Shown in pieces: positions 8,103-17,237 of a stretch of DNA of 64,000 bases. The position numbers and the translations under genes were made by a program. Numbering within the stretch: the first letter of the stretch is position 1; each line of letters opens with the position of its first letter. The stretch comes from Kaistia adipata DSM 17808. GTDB taxonomy: Bacteria > Pseudomonadota > Alphaproteobacteria > Rhizobiales > Kaistiaceae. The stretch is from positions 126,971-190,970 of the forward strand of contig NZ_KE383992.1 of NCBI RefSeq assembly GCF_000423225.1. Reading direction: 5' to 3'. Below the pieces are notes generated by a model. The model did not search any database. It saw only the letters and a program-made list of their open reading frames with translations, and had not been told where the DNA came from.

Positions 8103-9629
8103 ATGCGTCTCACCATCGAAGGCATCGGCAAGGACTTTCCCGGCGTCACGGCGCTCGACAGCGTCTCGTTCGAGATCCTGCCCGGCGAGACCCACGCGCT
8201 GATGGGCGAGAACGGCGCCGGCAAGTCGACGCTGATCAAGATCATCACCGGCCTCTACCGGCCGGATCGCGGCCGCCTGCTCGTCGACGGCCAGCCGGTC
8301 GACTTCACCTCGCCACGCGACGCCATCGCCGCCGGCATCTCGGCCGTGCACCAGGAGCGCAACCTGATCCCGCGCTTCACGGTCGGCGAGAACATCATGA
8401 TCGAACGGCCGCCGACGCGGAACGGCGTCATCGACTTCGACAAGGTGCACGCCGAAGCGCGAAAATTCCTCGACATGATCGATCCGTCGATCGACACCCG
8501 CACCGAGGTCCGCCATCTCTCGGTGGCGCAGATGCAGATCGTCGAGATCGCCAAGGCGCTGTCGCTGGAAGCGCAGGTTCTGCTGCTCGACGAACCGACT
8601 GCCTCGATCACCGGCCATGAGGCCGACGCGCTGTTCGCCGTCGTCCGCCGGCTGCGCGACGAGGGCAAGGCGATCGTCTTCGTGTCGCACAAGCTCGAGG
8701 AGGTGATGGCGATCTCCGACCGCGTCACGGTGCTGCGCGACGGCCGCATCGCCGCCGCCGGCGAGCCGATCGCCAATATGAGCCGCGGCAAGATCGTCTC
8801 GGCCATGATCGGCCGCGAGGAGCGCGTCGCCGAGATGGGGACGCGCGCCGTCGACCGCTCGAAGACCGTGCTCGAGGCCAGGAGCCTCGCCACCTCGTTC
8901 GGCCACAAGGATGTCAGCTTCGAGCTGCACAAGGGCGAGATCCTCGGCCTCTACGGCCTGGTCGGCGCCGGCCGCACCGAAGTCGCCCGCGCGCTGATCG
9001 GCGACGGCAAGGTCACGGCCGGCGAACTGCGCCTGAACGGCCAGTCGGTGACGATCCCCGACGTGCCGACGGCGATCCGCCGCCATAAGCTCGGCTACAT
9101 CTCGGAGGACCGCAAGGCCGAGGGCCTGATCCTCACCCATCCGATCCGCTCCAACATCGCGATCTCGGTCTGGCGGCGCATCGCCTCGAAGCTGGGCCTG
9201 ATCACCCGCGCGGCGGAGCGCAAGGTCGCCGACCCGCTGGTCGCCAAGCTCGAGGTCAAGACGCCGTCGATCGAGCAGGCGGTCGGCAAGCTTTCCGGCG
9301 GCAACCAGCAGAAGGTGTCGATCGCAAAGTGGCTGGCGGCCGGCGTCGAGATCCTGATCATCGACGAGCCGACCGTCGGCATCGACATCAAGACCAAGAC
9401 GGCGATCCACGAGCTGATCGGCGAGATCACGCGGGGCGGCGTCTCGGTGCTGCTGATCTCCAGCGACATGCCGGAAATGATCACGCTCGCCGACCGCATC
9501 CTGGTGATGAACGACTTCACGCTGGTGGGCACGATCGAGAACTCGCGCCGCTACGAGACGATGAGCCGCGAGATCATGGGCTTCATCCATGCCGATGCCG
9601 AGGCCGGCCATGCCGCGACGCATGGCTGA
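8103..9629 (+). CDS. Sugar ABC transporter ATP-binding protein (RbsA type, two ABC domains)
   Basis: This is the energising subunit of the importer, 508 residues with tandem nucleotide-binding domains. Domain 1 has a complete Walker A (GENGAGKST, residues 35-43), signature LSVAQMQIVEIAKAL and Walker B LLLDEPT. Domain 2 has the degenerate Walker A GLVGAGRTE, signature LSGGNQQKVSIAKWL and Walker B LIIDEPT. This asymmetry, with one normal and one degenerate site, is typical of RbsA/MglA/XylG. It completes the transporter and is the only ABC ATPase in the window. Confidence 0.93.
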   Translation: MRLTIEGIGKDFPGVTALDSVSFEILPGETHALMGENGAGKSTLIKIITGLYRPDRGRLLVDGQPVDFTSPRDAIAAGISAVHQERNLIPRFTVGENIMIERPPTRNGVIDFDKVHAEARKFLDMIDPSIDTRTEVRHLSVAQMQIVEIAKALSLEAQVLLLDEPTASITGHEADALFAVVRRLRDEGKAIVFVSHKLEEVMAISDRVTVLRDGRIAAAGEPIANMSRGKIVSAMIGREERVAEMGTRAVDRSKTVLEARSLATSFGHKDVSFELHKGEILGLYGLVGAGRTEVARALIGDGKVTAGELRLNGQSVTIPDVPTAIRRHKLGYISEDRKAEGLILTHPIRSNIAISVWRRIASKLGLITRAAERKVADPLVAKLEVKTPSIEQAVGKLSGGNQQKVSIAKWLAAGVEILIIDEPTVGIDIKTKTAIHELIGEITRGGVSVLLISSDMPEMITLADRILVMNDFTLVGTIENSRRYETMSREIMGFIHADAEAGHAATHG

Positions 9630-9689
9630 GCCGCGTCGCTTGGCTGACGGCGCCGGGGTCTGACTGGTCCGGACTGGGAACCGGGGACG

Positions 9690-10682
9690 ATGATGGTCGA
9701 CCACGAAGCCGACGATCCGGCGCTGCCCCTCTACGAGGTGATCTACCGCGTGCTGCGGCGGCACATCGACGAGGGTGCGCTGCCGGACGGCCTCGTCATC
9801 GGCGAGACGGCGCTGGCGCGGGCCTTCCAGTCGAGCCGCATCCCGGCCGGCGCGGCGCTGAAGCGACTGGAAGATGAGGGCCGCGTCACTCGCTTCGGCG
9901 GGCGCGGACTGCTGATCGGCGCCGACCCCGAGGCCACGCCGCTCCGGCGCGACCTGGTCGAGGCCGGGTTGAAGCTGCCGGAAACGCGGATGCTGGAGCC
10001 ACGCACCCGCAACCGCCGCGCCACGCTCTATCCCGAGGTCGAGCACATCGTCGCCTGCTGCCTGCCCTATGGCCGCTTCCAGCTGAACGAGAGCCTGCTC
10101 GCCGACTATTACCGTGTCAGCCGCACCGTGGCGCACGAGGTGATGACCGCGCTCGACCGCGCCGGCCTGATCTTCCAGGACAGCAACCAGCGCTGGTATG
10201 CGGGGCCGCTGACGCCGGCGCTGATGCACGAGCATTTCGAGATGCGCTGGCTGCTGGAACCGCTGGCGCTGGAGCAGGCCTGGCCGGGGCTGAACCCGCG
10301 CGACCTCGCCGCCAAGCGCGAGCGCATCCTCGCCGTGCAGTCGGGCCGGCGCACCGCCGCGCGGCTGGAACGGCTGGAGCACGACCTGCATGTCGACACG
10401 GTGCTGCGCTGCGCCAACCGCCAGCTGCGCGACGCGATCCACCGCAGCCAGCTGCCGCTGATCGCCATGCACGACACCTTCCCGATCCTGCCCGACGCCG
10501 AGGAAATGCTGGCGGAGCACCTCGCCGTGTTCGACTGCCTGATCGGCCGGGACCCGGAAGGGGCGCAGAAGGCGCTGGAACGGCACCTGCGCCGCTCGCT
10601 CGGCCCCAACATGGAACGCCTGGCGACCAGAGAGCGGCTGGCGCCGCTGCGGCCCATGCCGTTCCTGATCGCCGTCGATTGA
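9690..10682 (+). CDS. GntR-family regulator with two winged-helix domains and an FCD-like C-terminus
   Basis: This 330-residue regulator is unusual in having two GntR-type DNA-binding domains in tandem. The first (about residues 12-75) contains LPLYEVIYRVLRRHI, GETALARAFQSSR and LKRLEDEGRV. The second (about 112-165) contains EVEHIVACCLPYGR, NESLLADYYRVSR and ALDRAGLI. A helical region (about 178-310) resembles the FCD effector-binding domain, with EMRWLLEPLALEQ and a run of helices. It lies 60 bp after the ATPase gene, in the operon it probably controls. Its ligand is presumably the imported sugar or a catabolite (inference). Confidence 0.8.
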   Translation: MMVDHEADDPALPLYEVIYRVLRRHIDEGALPDGLVIGETALARAFQSSRIPAGAALKRLEDEGRVTRFGGRGLLIGADPEATPLRRDLVEAGLKLPETRMLEPRTRNRRATLYPEVEHIVACCLPYGRFQLNESLLADYYRVSRTVAHEVMTALDRAGLIFQDSNQRWYAGPLTPALMHEHFEMRWLLEPLALEQAWPGLNPRDLAAKRERILAVQSGRRTAARLERLEHDLHVDTVLRCANRQLRDAIHRSQLPLIAMHDTFPILPDAEEMLAEHLAVFDCLIGRDPEGAQKALERHLRRSLGPNMERLATRERLAPLRPMPFLIAVD

Positions 10683-10807
10683 CCGAAGCGCGATCGTTGC
10701 GACCAGCGACAAATCATGCGGGATGACGCGGCTTCACTCGTGACGGGGCGGCGTCGCTTCTCTAGCTTGTTCGCCGGGAGAAGACGTCCATCCTGGAGGA
10801 AACAAGC

Positions 10808-11584
10808 ATGTATCTCGAGAAGCTCCGCCTCGACGGCAGGGTCGCGCTGGTCACCGGCGGCGGCCAGTCGATCGGCCTCGCCACCGTCGAGGCGCTGGCC
10901 GAGGCCGGCGCCACGGTGATCATCGCCGACCGCGACGAGGCCGTCGCCAAGGCCGGCCAGGCCAGCCTGAAGGCCAGGGGCCATGACGTCGAAGTCGTCG
11001 TGATGGACGTGACCGATTCGGCGCGGGTGAACCAGGTCGCCGACGAGGTCGTCGCCAAGCACGGCAGGATTGACATCCTCGTCAACAATGCCGGCATCGC
11101 CCGCAGCATGGTCCCGGCCGAGACCGTCGCCGACGAACTCTGGCTCAATGTCATCGACGTCAATTTGAACGGCACCTACTGGTGCTGCCGCGCCTTCGGC
11201 AACCACATGCTGAAGGCGGGCCGCGGCTCGATCGTCAACATCGGCTCGATGTCCGGCCTGATCGTCAACAAGCCGCAGGAGCAGGCGTCCTACAACGCCT
11301 CGAAGGCCGGCGTGCACCACCTGACCAAGTCGCTGGCGGCCGAATGGGGGTCTCGCGGGGTCCGCGTCAACGCCGTCGCGCCGACCTACATCAACACCCC
11401 GCTGGCCGCCAACGTCCTCAAGGAAAACCCGGATATGGCCGAGGCCTGGCTCGGCGGCACCCCGATGGGCCGCATGGGCGAGACCGACGAGATCGCCTCG
11501 GTGGTGCACTTCCTCGCCAGCGACGCCGCCAGCCTGATGACCGGCTCGATCGTCTCGGCCGATGGCGGCTATACCTGCTGGTAG
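10808..11584 (+). CDS. Short-chain dehydrogenase/reductase (sugar/polyol type)
   Basis: A classical SDR of 258 residues. It has the Rossmann glycine motif TGGGQSIG (near residue 17), NNAG, the catalytic serine in NIGSMSG, and YNASK. The C-terminal GGYT.W ending is common in SDRs acting on sugar alcohols and ketoses. GGAGG lies just before the ATG. A 125-bp gap separates it from the GntR gene, so it may have its own promoter. The probable role is oxidation of the sugar or polyol brought in by the adjacent importer; the exact substrate is not readable. Confidence 0.85.
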   Translation: MYLEKLRLDGRVALVTGGGQSIGLATVEALAEAGATVIIADRDEAVAKAGQASLKARGHDVEVVVMDVTDSARVNQVADEVVAKHGRIDILVNNAGIARSMVPAETVADELWLNVIDVNLNGTYWCCRAFGNHMLKAGRGSIVNIGSMSGLIVNKPQEQASYNASKAGVHHLTKSLAAEWGSRGVRVNAVAPTYINTPLAANVLKENPDMAEAWLGGTPMGRMGETDEIASVVHFLASDAASLMTGSIVSADGGYTCW

Positions 11585-11635
11585 CCGGACGTTCCCGGAT
11601 CGACGGGAAGGCGCGCCCCGGCGCGCTTTCCTGCC

Positions 11636-12670
11636 TCAGCCCGCGCCGAGCGGCGGGTCACTCTCGCCCGGCACCAGCTCCATCGGCCAGATTTTCTGCA
11701 CGACGCCGAGCGGATACTGGTCCTTATAGGCCGGCATGGTGGCGAGCAGCGATTGCGCCAGCTCGACGCCGACATCATGCAACGACAGCCGGTAGCAGGT
11801 CAGCGCCGGCGACAGGAAACGCGCCTGTGGGCTCTGCCGCAGCCCGATGATCGCCATGTCGCGGCCGGGCGTCAGGCCCGCGTCGAGCAGGCGGCGATAG
11901 AAGCCGATCGCAAGGTTCTCGTTGACCAGCACGACGGCGGTCGGCGGCTCGGGCAGCGCCAGCAGCCGATCGCAGACGCGGTAGCCGCCGAGCTCGGTGA
12001 TCTCGCCGCGGATGACGATGTCGGGGTCGTAGGCGATGCCGTGGCTCGCCAGCGCGGCCCGGTAGGACTCCTCGAAGATGTAGCTCAGATTGATGCCGCG
12101 CTCGGTGTTGGCGAGCGCGATGCGGCGATGGCCGCCGGCGACGAGCCGGGCCACGGACCGCGCCGCGATGCCCTCGAAGTCCATGTCGATCCAGGAATGC
12201 TCGCCGCCCGACAGGCTGCGCCCCAACGTCACGAAGGGGATGCCGCGCTCGATCAGGAAATCGATGCGCGGATCGGTGCGCTGCGTTGCCGAGAGGATCA
12301 GCCCGTCGGCAAACTGGCGCGAGACGACGCGGCGGACGTGGTCGAACGGGTCGTCCTCGGAGGCGCAGGGCAGCACGACGAGATCGAGCTTGTGGCGGGC
12401 GAAGACGGTCTGCACGCCGTCGAACACGCTCATGAAGAAGGTGTCGCCCTGCGTCTTGGTCTCGACGTTGGTCTCGATGGTGAAGCCGATGACATTGGTC
12501 GTGCCCTGGCGCAGGCTGCGGCCGGACTGGTTCGCGACATAGCCCATCGCCTCGGCGGCGGCGAGCACGCGCTTGCGCGTCTCCGGATTGACGTCGGCAC
12601 GGCCGTTCAGGGCCCGCGATACCGTGCCGATCGAGATGTTCAGCTGCTGCGCCAGCGCCTTGATGCTCAC
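11636..12670 (-). CDS. LacI-family transcriptional repressor
   Basis: 344 residues. The N-terminal LacI helix-turn-helix reads IKALAQQLNISIGTVSRALN followed by the hinge NPETRKRVLAAAEAMGY. A periplasmic-binding-like effector domain has VIGFTIETN, FADGLILSATQ and FVTLGRS. It is divergent from the Gfo/Idh gene; two LacI-type operators lie at 12810-12823 and 12841-12854 in the intergenic DNA. It therefore very likely represses the downstream catabolic/transport operon and perhaps itself, with release by a sugar ligand. Confidence 0.93.
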   Translation of the reverse strand: MSIKALAQQLNISIGTVSRALNGRADVNPETRKRVLAAAEAMGYVANQSGRSLRQGTTNVIGFTIETNVETKTQGDTFFMSVFDGVQTVFARHKLDLVVLPCASEDDPFDHVRRVVSRQFADGLILSATQRTDPRIDFLIERGIPFVTLGRSLSGGEHSWIDMDFEGIAARSVARLVAGGHRRIALANTERGINLSYIFEESYRAALASHGIAYDPDIVIRGEITELGGYRVCDRLLALPEPPTAVVLVNENLAIGFYRRLLDAGLTPGRDMAIIGLRQSPQARFLSPALTCYRLSLHDVGVELAQSLLATMPAYKDQYPLGVVQKIWPMELVPGESDPPLGAG

Positions 12671-12780
12671 AGATCCGTCTCCCCCTCAGACCGCCTTCCG
12701 GCAGCCTTGCGTACATCATTTTCGACGCCACTGGCATATCAGTTCACGCAAGCGCGCTTGGCGTCGTCATATTCCGCATC

Positions 12781-12809
12781 TTGACAAGCGTACCTCAATA
12801 CGATGTCAT
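12781..12809 (+). promoter_or_regulatory. Candidate sigma-70 promoter of the Gfo/Idh operon
   Basis: A consensus -35 TTGACA (12781-12786) is followed 17 bp later by TGTCAT (12804-12809). The first LacI operator starts at the next base, where the transcript would begin, a classic position for repression. Confidence 0.5.
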
Positions 12810-12823
12810 CGTAAACGTTTACG
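12810..12823. promoter_or_regulatory. LacI-family operator 1
   Basis: CGTAAACGTTTACG is a perfect 14-bp palindrome with a central CG, as in typical LacI/GalR-family operators. It lies just after the candidate -10 and 140 bp upstream of the divergent lacI-type gene. Confidence 0.8.
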
Positions 12824-12840
12824 GCCTTGTTGCGCCGCAC

Positions 12841-12854
12841 CGTAAACGTTTGCG
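12841..12854. promoter_or_regulatory. LacI-family operator 2
   Basis: CGTAAACGTTTGCG differs from operator 1 at one base and lies 31 bp further on (centre to centre), about three helical turns. It is enclosed by a perfect 10-bp inverted repeat, TTGCGCCGCA (12830-12839) and TGCGGCGCAA (12851-12860). Confidence 0.75.
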
Positions 12855-12897
12855 GCGCAACGAAATGAGGAAAATGGGCCGTGGGAGGAGCATTGGA

Positions 12898-13920
12898 ATG
12901 CAGCGCGCCGTCTTGATCGGTTGCGGAGCGATGAGCCGTGCCTGGCTCGAAGCCGCCAAGACCATCGAAGGTCTCGAAATCGTCGGCCTCGCCGACATCA
13001 ACCCCGACGCCGCGCGCGCTCGCGCCGCCGAGTTCGGCCTGACCGACATCGTCATCGCTACCTCGATCGAGGATCTGATCGCCGAGGCGAAGCCCGACAT
13101 CGTCTTCGACGTCGTCATTCCCGCCGCCCGCCATCACATCGTCTCGACCGCGCTCGCCGCCGGCTGCCATGTGCTGTCCGAAAAGCCGATGGCCGAGACG
13201 CTCGACCAGGCGCGCGACCTGATCGAGCGCGCCAAGGCCGCCGGCAAGCTGCATGTCGTGGTACAGAACCGCCGCTATCTCGAGGGCGTGCGCCGCATCC
13301 GCCGCGCCATCGAACAAGGCGCGATCGGCGACGTCACCTCGGTTCATTGCGACTTCTTCCTCGCCCCGCATTTCGGCGGGTTCCGCGAGCAGATGGACCA
13401 TGTGCTGCTGCTCGACATGGCGATCCACACCTTCGACGCCGCCCGCTTCATGTCGGGCACGGCGCCGGAAGCCGTCTATTGCCGCGAATGGAACCCGAAA
13501 AACTCCTGGTACAAGCAGGGCTCCTCGGCCGCGGCGATCTTCGAGCTCGGCGACGGCGTGATCTTCAACTATCGCGGCAGCTGGTGCGCCGACGGGCTGA
13601 TGACGAGCTGGGAATCGGCCTGGCGCATCGTCGGCACCAAGGGCACGCTCGTCTGGGACGGGCACCAGGACATTCGCGCCGAGATCGCCGGCCAAGCGGT
13701 CAACGGCCTCTTCTCCGAGGTGGCCGCCACCGGGATTCCTCCCCTCGGAACGTCCGACCGGACGGGTGGCCACCTCGGAGTCATGCAGGACTTCATCGCC
13801 GCGACGCGCGGCGGGCCGGAGCCCGAGACCGTCGGCCACCAGAACATCAAGAGCCTCGCCATGGTGTTCGGCGCGATCGAGAGCGCCGAGACCGGACGCC
13901 GCATCGAAATTTCGATCTGA
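12898..13920 (+). CDS. Gfo/Idh/MocA-family NAD(P)-dependent oxidoreductase
   Basis: 340 residues. The N-terminal Rossmann fold starts AVLIGCGAMSRAWLEAA and has the family signature VLSEKPMAETLDQA, whose EKP lysine is catalytic. A C-terminal alpha/beta domain follows, with HVLLLDMAIHTFDAARF providing the conserved Asp and His. The ATG at 12898 is preceded by GGGAGGAG; an earlier in-frame start would run through the operators. The family oxidises or reduces sugars, inositols and glycosides. It is first in an operon with a TIM-barrel isomerase and a sugar importer, which suggests oxidation of an imported polyol or sugar. Confidence 0.88.
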   Translation: MQRAVLIGCGAMSRAWLEAAKTIEGLEIVGLADINPDAARARAAEFGLTDIVIATSIEDLIAEAKPDIVFDVVIPAARHHIVSTALAAGCHVLSEKPMAETLDQARDLIERAKAAGKLHVVVQNRRYLEGVRRIRRAIEQGAIGDVTSVHCDFFLAPHFGGFREQMDHVLLLDMAIHTFDAARFMSGTAPEAVYCREWNPKNSWYKQGSSAAAIFELGDGVIFNYRGSWCADGLMTSWESAWRIVGTKGTLVWDGHQDIRAEIAGQAVNGLFSEVAATGIPPLGTSDRTGGHLGVMQDFIAATRGGPEPETVGHQNIKSLAMVFGAIESAETGRRIEISI

Positions 13921-13932
13921 AGGAAAGACGCC

Positions 13933-14841
13933 GTGACCACCAATCCCGTCCTCGACATCCGCATCGGCACGATGATCAAGGGGAATCTCCCCGACCCGGC
14001 CGCCTATGTGCGCCAGATCCTGCCGCTCGGCTTCGAATCGATCGAGCCGTTCTTCTGGCAGACCCTCGGCGGCAAGGACATTCCGAAGCTGGCGGCCGAG
14101 CTGAAGGAGGCGATCGGCGACGCCGACGTCAAGATCGACACGCTCGGCATGTTCGGCAACCCGCTCGAGACCACCGACATCGACCAGCAGACGCTCGAAG
14201 GCTGGAAGACGCTGATCGACAACGCCCACCTCTTCGGCGCCAAGACGATCGCCGGCTTCACCGGCCGCATCCGCGGCAAGTCGATCGAGGAGAGCCTGCC
14301 GCGCTACAAGCAGGTGTGGAGCGAGCTCGCCAAGCGCGCCGCCGACAAGGGCGTCCGCCTCGCCTTCGAGAACTGCGCCATGGACGGCAACTGGGCGACC
14401 GGCGACTGGAACATCGCCCACAATCCCGACGCCTGGGAGCTGATGTTCAACGAGACGCCGGACGAGAACATCGGCCTCGAATGGGAGCCGTGCCATCAGA
14501 TGGTCTATCTGATCGACCCGATCCCGCAGATTCGCAAATGGGCGCCGAAGATCTTCCACGTCCACGGCAAGGACGCGACCATCCGCTGGGACGTCATCCG
14601 CGAGAGCGGCGTGTTCGGCAAGCATCCCTTCGTGCAGATGCGCTCGCCCGGCTTTGGCGACAGCGACTGGACCCGTGTCATCAGCGAGTTGCGCCTGGCC
14701 GGCTACAAGGGCTGCATCGACATCGAGGGTTGGCATGACCCGGTCTATCGCAACGAGCTGGAGATGACCGGCCAGGTCAAGTCCTTGAACTATCTGAAGG
14801 AAGCCCGCGGCGGCATGGCCTTCATCCCGAACCCGGCCTGA
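13933..14841 (+). CDS. Sugar phosphate isomerase/epimerase family (AP-endonuclease-2-like TIM barrel)
   Basis: 302 residues from a GTG start 12 bp after the Gfo/Idh stop, with GGAAAG upstream. The sequence fits the xylose-isomerase-like TIM barrel. Metal ligands are probably the Glu of LAFENCAM, the Glu of GLEWEPCH with its His, the His pair of FHVHGKD, and the Glu of CIDIEGWHDP. Family members include IolE, IolI and hexulose 3-epimerases, which commonly work beside Gfo/Idh enzymes on inositol-like or keto-sugar substrates. The precise reaction is not determinable here. Confidence 0.85.
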   Translation: MTTNPVLDIRIGTMIKGNLPDPAAYVRQILPLGFESIEPFFWQTLGGKDIPKLAAELKEAIGDADVKIDTLGMFGNPLETTDIDQQTLEGWKTLIDNAHLFGAKTIAGFTGRIRGKSIEESLPRYKQVWSELAKRAADKGVRLAFENCAMDGNWATGDWNIAHNPDAWELMFNETPDENIGLEWEPCHQMVYLIDPIPQIRKWAPKIFHVHGKDATIRWDVIRESGVFGKHPFVQMRSPGFGDSDWTRVISELRLAGYKGCIDIEGWHDPVYRNELEMTGQVKSLNYLKEARGGMAFIPNPA

Positions 14842-14956
14842 TCCCTCGCCCGGCCGTAGAGAACTGCCCCCGCCGGTTTCCGGCGGGACTGCCGGGGCCC
14901 TGCCCCGCCACGCAGGAGGAGCGTGGGTTCGATTGCTCGCCACCAAGGAGGAAACG

Positions 14957-16180
14957 ATGGCGAAGTTTGCAAAGACCATTCTGCTGGGCGCTGCCGGCGC
15001 CCTGGCCATGACCGCCGCCGCTTCGGCGGAGCCGGTCGAGCTCAATGTATGGACGATCGATCGCCAGGCCGATCCCGGCTACGTCTATGTGATGGCGGAC
15101 GAGTTCCAGAAGCTGCATCCGGACATCAAGATCAACATCAAGCGCGTCGAGTTCGCCGACTGGGCGAACGACATGATGCGCGCCGTCGCCACCGGCACGA
15201 CGCCGGACATCGGCTATGTCGACAATCCGAACATGCAGTTCCTGTCGTCGAAGGGCGCGCTGCTCGACATCACGCCGTACCTGGCGGAATCGAAGATCGT
15301 CGACACCTCGAAGATCTATCCCGGCCCGCTCTCGACCATCACCTGGGACGGCAAGATCTACGGCCTGCCGCGCGGCTCCAACACGCTCGCGCTCTACTAC
15401 AACGCCGACATGTTCAAGGCCGCCGGCCTCGATCCGGACAAGCCGCCGCAGACCTGGCAGGAGCTCTACGAGACCGCCAAGAAGCTGACGGATCCGGCCA
15501 AGAACGTCTACGGCCTCGCCTTCTCGGCGAACGGCAACGAAGAGGGCACGTTCCAGTTCCTGCCCTGGGCCCAGTCGGCCGGCGCGGACTATGACAACAT
15601 CGCCGCCGACGGCGCCGTGAAGGCGCTCGAGCTCTGGCAGAAGATCATCGACGAGAAGATCGCCTCGCCCGACACGCTGATCCGCGGCCAGTATGATTCG
15701 ATGGCCACCTTCAACGCGCAGAACGCCGCCATGGGCATCTCCGGCCCGTGGGAACTGCCGCGCATGTCGAAGGACGCCAAGTTCGACTTCCGCGTCGCCA
15801 CGCTGCCGGTCTGGAACCTCGGCGACAAGCCGGCCTCCGCGCTCGGCGAGGGCAACAACGCCATCTTCGCGAAGACCCAGCATCCGAAGGAGGCGTTCAT
15901 GTTCCTCGAATACCTCTACTCGCAGATGCCGCGCGTCTGGAACGAGTTCGGCTTCGTGCCGTCCTATCCGGTCGAGGTGAAGGACCCGAAGTGGCCGGCC
16001 GCCTACGCGATCTTCGTCGAATCGATGCAGAACGCCCGCGCCCGCGGTCCCTCGCCGGACTGGGCCAAGATCTCGACGCCGATCTCGACCGCGATCCAGC
16101 AGGCGCTGACGCACAAGACCGACGCCAAGACGGCCCTGACCGAGGCCCAGGCGAAGATCGACGCGGTCATCAAGAAGTAG
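14957..16180 (+). CDS. Sugar ABC transporter substrate-binding protein (MalE/UgpB type)
   Basis: Periplasmic binding protein of the CUT1 type, 407 residues. The signal peptide ends around ASA at residue 24, and the mature part begins with PVELNVWTID. The ATG at 14957 follows AAGGAGGAAAC, a strong ribosome site, so the start 24 bp upstream was rejected. Typical extracellular solute-binding features include LPRGSNTLALYYNADMFKAA and GNNAIFAKTQHPKEAFMFL. It is followed by two permease genes, completing the extracytoplasmic and membrane parts of an importer, presumably for the sugar or polyol handled by the two upstream enzymes. Confidence 0.9.
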   Translation: MAKFAKTILLGAAGALAMTAAASAEPVELNVWTIDRQADPGYVYVMADEFQKLHPDIKINIKRVEFADWANDMMRAVATGTTPDIGYVDNPNMQFLSSKGALLDITPYLAESKIVDTSKIYPGPLSTITWDGKIYGLPRGSNTLALYYNADMFKAAGLDPDKPPQTWQELYETAKKLTDPAKNVYGLAFSANGNEEGTFQFLPWAQSAGADYDNIAADGAVKALELWQKIIDEKIASPDTLIRGQYDSMATFNAQNAAMGISGPWELPRMSKDAKFDFRVATLPVWNLGDKPASALGEGNNAIFAKTQHPKEAFMFLEYLYSQMPRVWNEFGFVPSYPVEVKDPKWPAAYAIFVESMQNARARGPSPDWAKISTPISTAIQQALTHKTDAKTALTEAQAKIDAVIKK

Positions 16181-16322
16181 TCGACCCGACAGCGGGGCCG
16201 GAGGCCGCGGGACCGATCTCCCGGGCCTCCGGCCCTTCCCTTCCTGCGCCCGCGATCGCCTCGACCGGCGGCAGGCGACGTCCCCCCGTTCCACCCCATT
16301 TCGTCCTTCTGGGAGCAAGCCG

Positions 16323-17225
16323 ATGTCAGCTCTTCTGCGCAGCGTGCGCGACGGCCGCGGTTTCGACGGCGTGCTGGCCCTTCTGGCACTGGCCTATCTG
16401 TTCGTCTTCTCGGCCTTCCCGCTGATCTACAACATCGCGATGTCGTTCCAGGAGGTGGACATGTTCAGTCTCGCCTCGCTGATCCGGCCCTTCGTCGGCC
16501 TCGCCAACTACCAGACCCTGTTCAGCAATCCCGATTTCTGGCCGATCATGTGGAACACCACGGTGTTCGTGGCCCTCTGCATCACCTTCCAGCTCGCCAT
16601 CGGCTTCGGCCTGGCGCTGTTCTTCCAGCAGGATTTCGTCGGCGCGAGCTATCTGCGCGGCCTGTTCCTGGCGGCCTGGATCATCCCGGCGCTGGTCGCC
16701 GGCGCGATCTGGAAGTGGATCTTCGCCGGTGACTTCGGCGTGCTGAACTACCTCCTGATCTCGTCCGGCCTGATCAACGAGAAGATCTTCTGGCTGTCGA
16801 CGCCGGCGCTGTCGCTCTATTCGGTCGTCCTCGCCAACATCTGGCTCGGCATCCCGTTCAACATGATCCTGCTCTCGGTCGGCCTCGCCGGCATCCCGAA
16901 AGACATGTACGAGGCGGCGGCACTCGACGGCGCGGGCGCGTGGAAGCGCTTCTTCTACATGACGCTGCCGATGATGCGCTCGACCATCGGCGCCGTCCTC
17001 TCGCTCGGCATCATCTTCACGCTGCAGCAGTTCGACCTGTTCGCCTCGCTGACCCAGGGCGGCCCGGCCAATTCCTCGAACGTCGCGCAATACTGGTCCT
17101 GGCAGCTCTCGTTCCAGAACTACGACATCGCCACCGGCAGCGCCGTCTCGGTGCTGATGCTCGGCTTCGTCATCGTCGTCGCCTTCCTGTATGTGCGCTC
17201 GACGCGCCAAGAGCATCAGGCCTGA
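16323..17225 (+). CDS. Sugar ABC transporter permease (MalF/UgpA type)
   Basis: 300 residues with six predicted transmembrane helices. The cytoplasmic EAA loop that docks the ATPase is clear: EAAALDGAGAWKRFFYMTLP, near residues 200-219. It lies between the binding protein and the MalG-type permease. No MalK-type ATPase is encoded in this operon or elsewhere in the window, so one must be shared from another locus. Confidence 0.92.
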   Translation: MSALLRSVRDGRGFDGVLALLALAYLFVFSAFPLIYNIAMSFQEVDMFSLASLIRPFVGLANYQTLFSNPDFWPIMWNTTVFVALCITFQLAIGFGLALFFQQDFVGASYLRGLFLAAWIIPALVAGAIWKWIFAGDFGVLNYLLISSGLINEKIFWLSTPALSLYSVVLANIWLGIPFNMILLSVGLAGIPKDMYEAAALDGAGAWKRFFYMTLPMMRSTIGAVLSLGIIFTLQQFDLFASLTQGGPANSSNVAQYWSWQLSFQNYDIATGSAVSVLMLGFVIVVAFLYVRSTRQEHQA

Positions 17226-17237
17226 GGAGAGAGACCC

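Noticed and set aside
8013-10712. An 899-codon minus-strand open frame opposite the ABC ATPase and GntR genes
   Set aside because: It lies antisense to genes with clear domain motifs, has the His/Asp/Arg/Gly-rich composition typical of GC-rich shadow frames, and resembles no family.
12739-15045. A 768-codon minus-strand frame opposite the Gfo/Idh and isomerase genes
   Set aside because: Covers the LacI operators and two genes with conserved active sites on the other strand; no domain seen.
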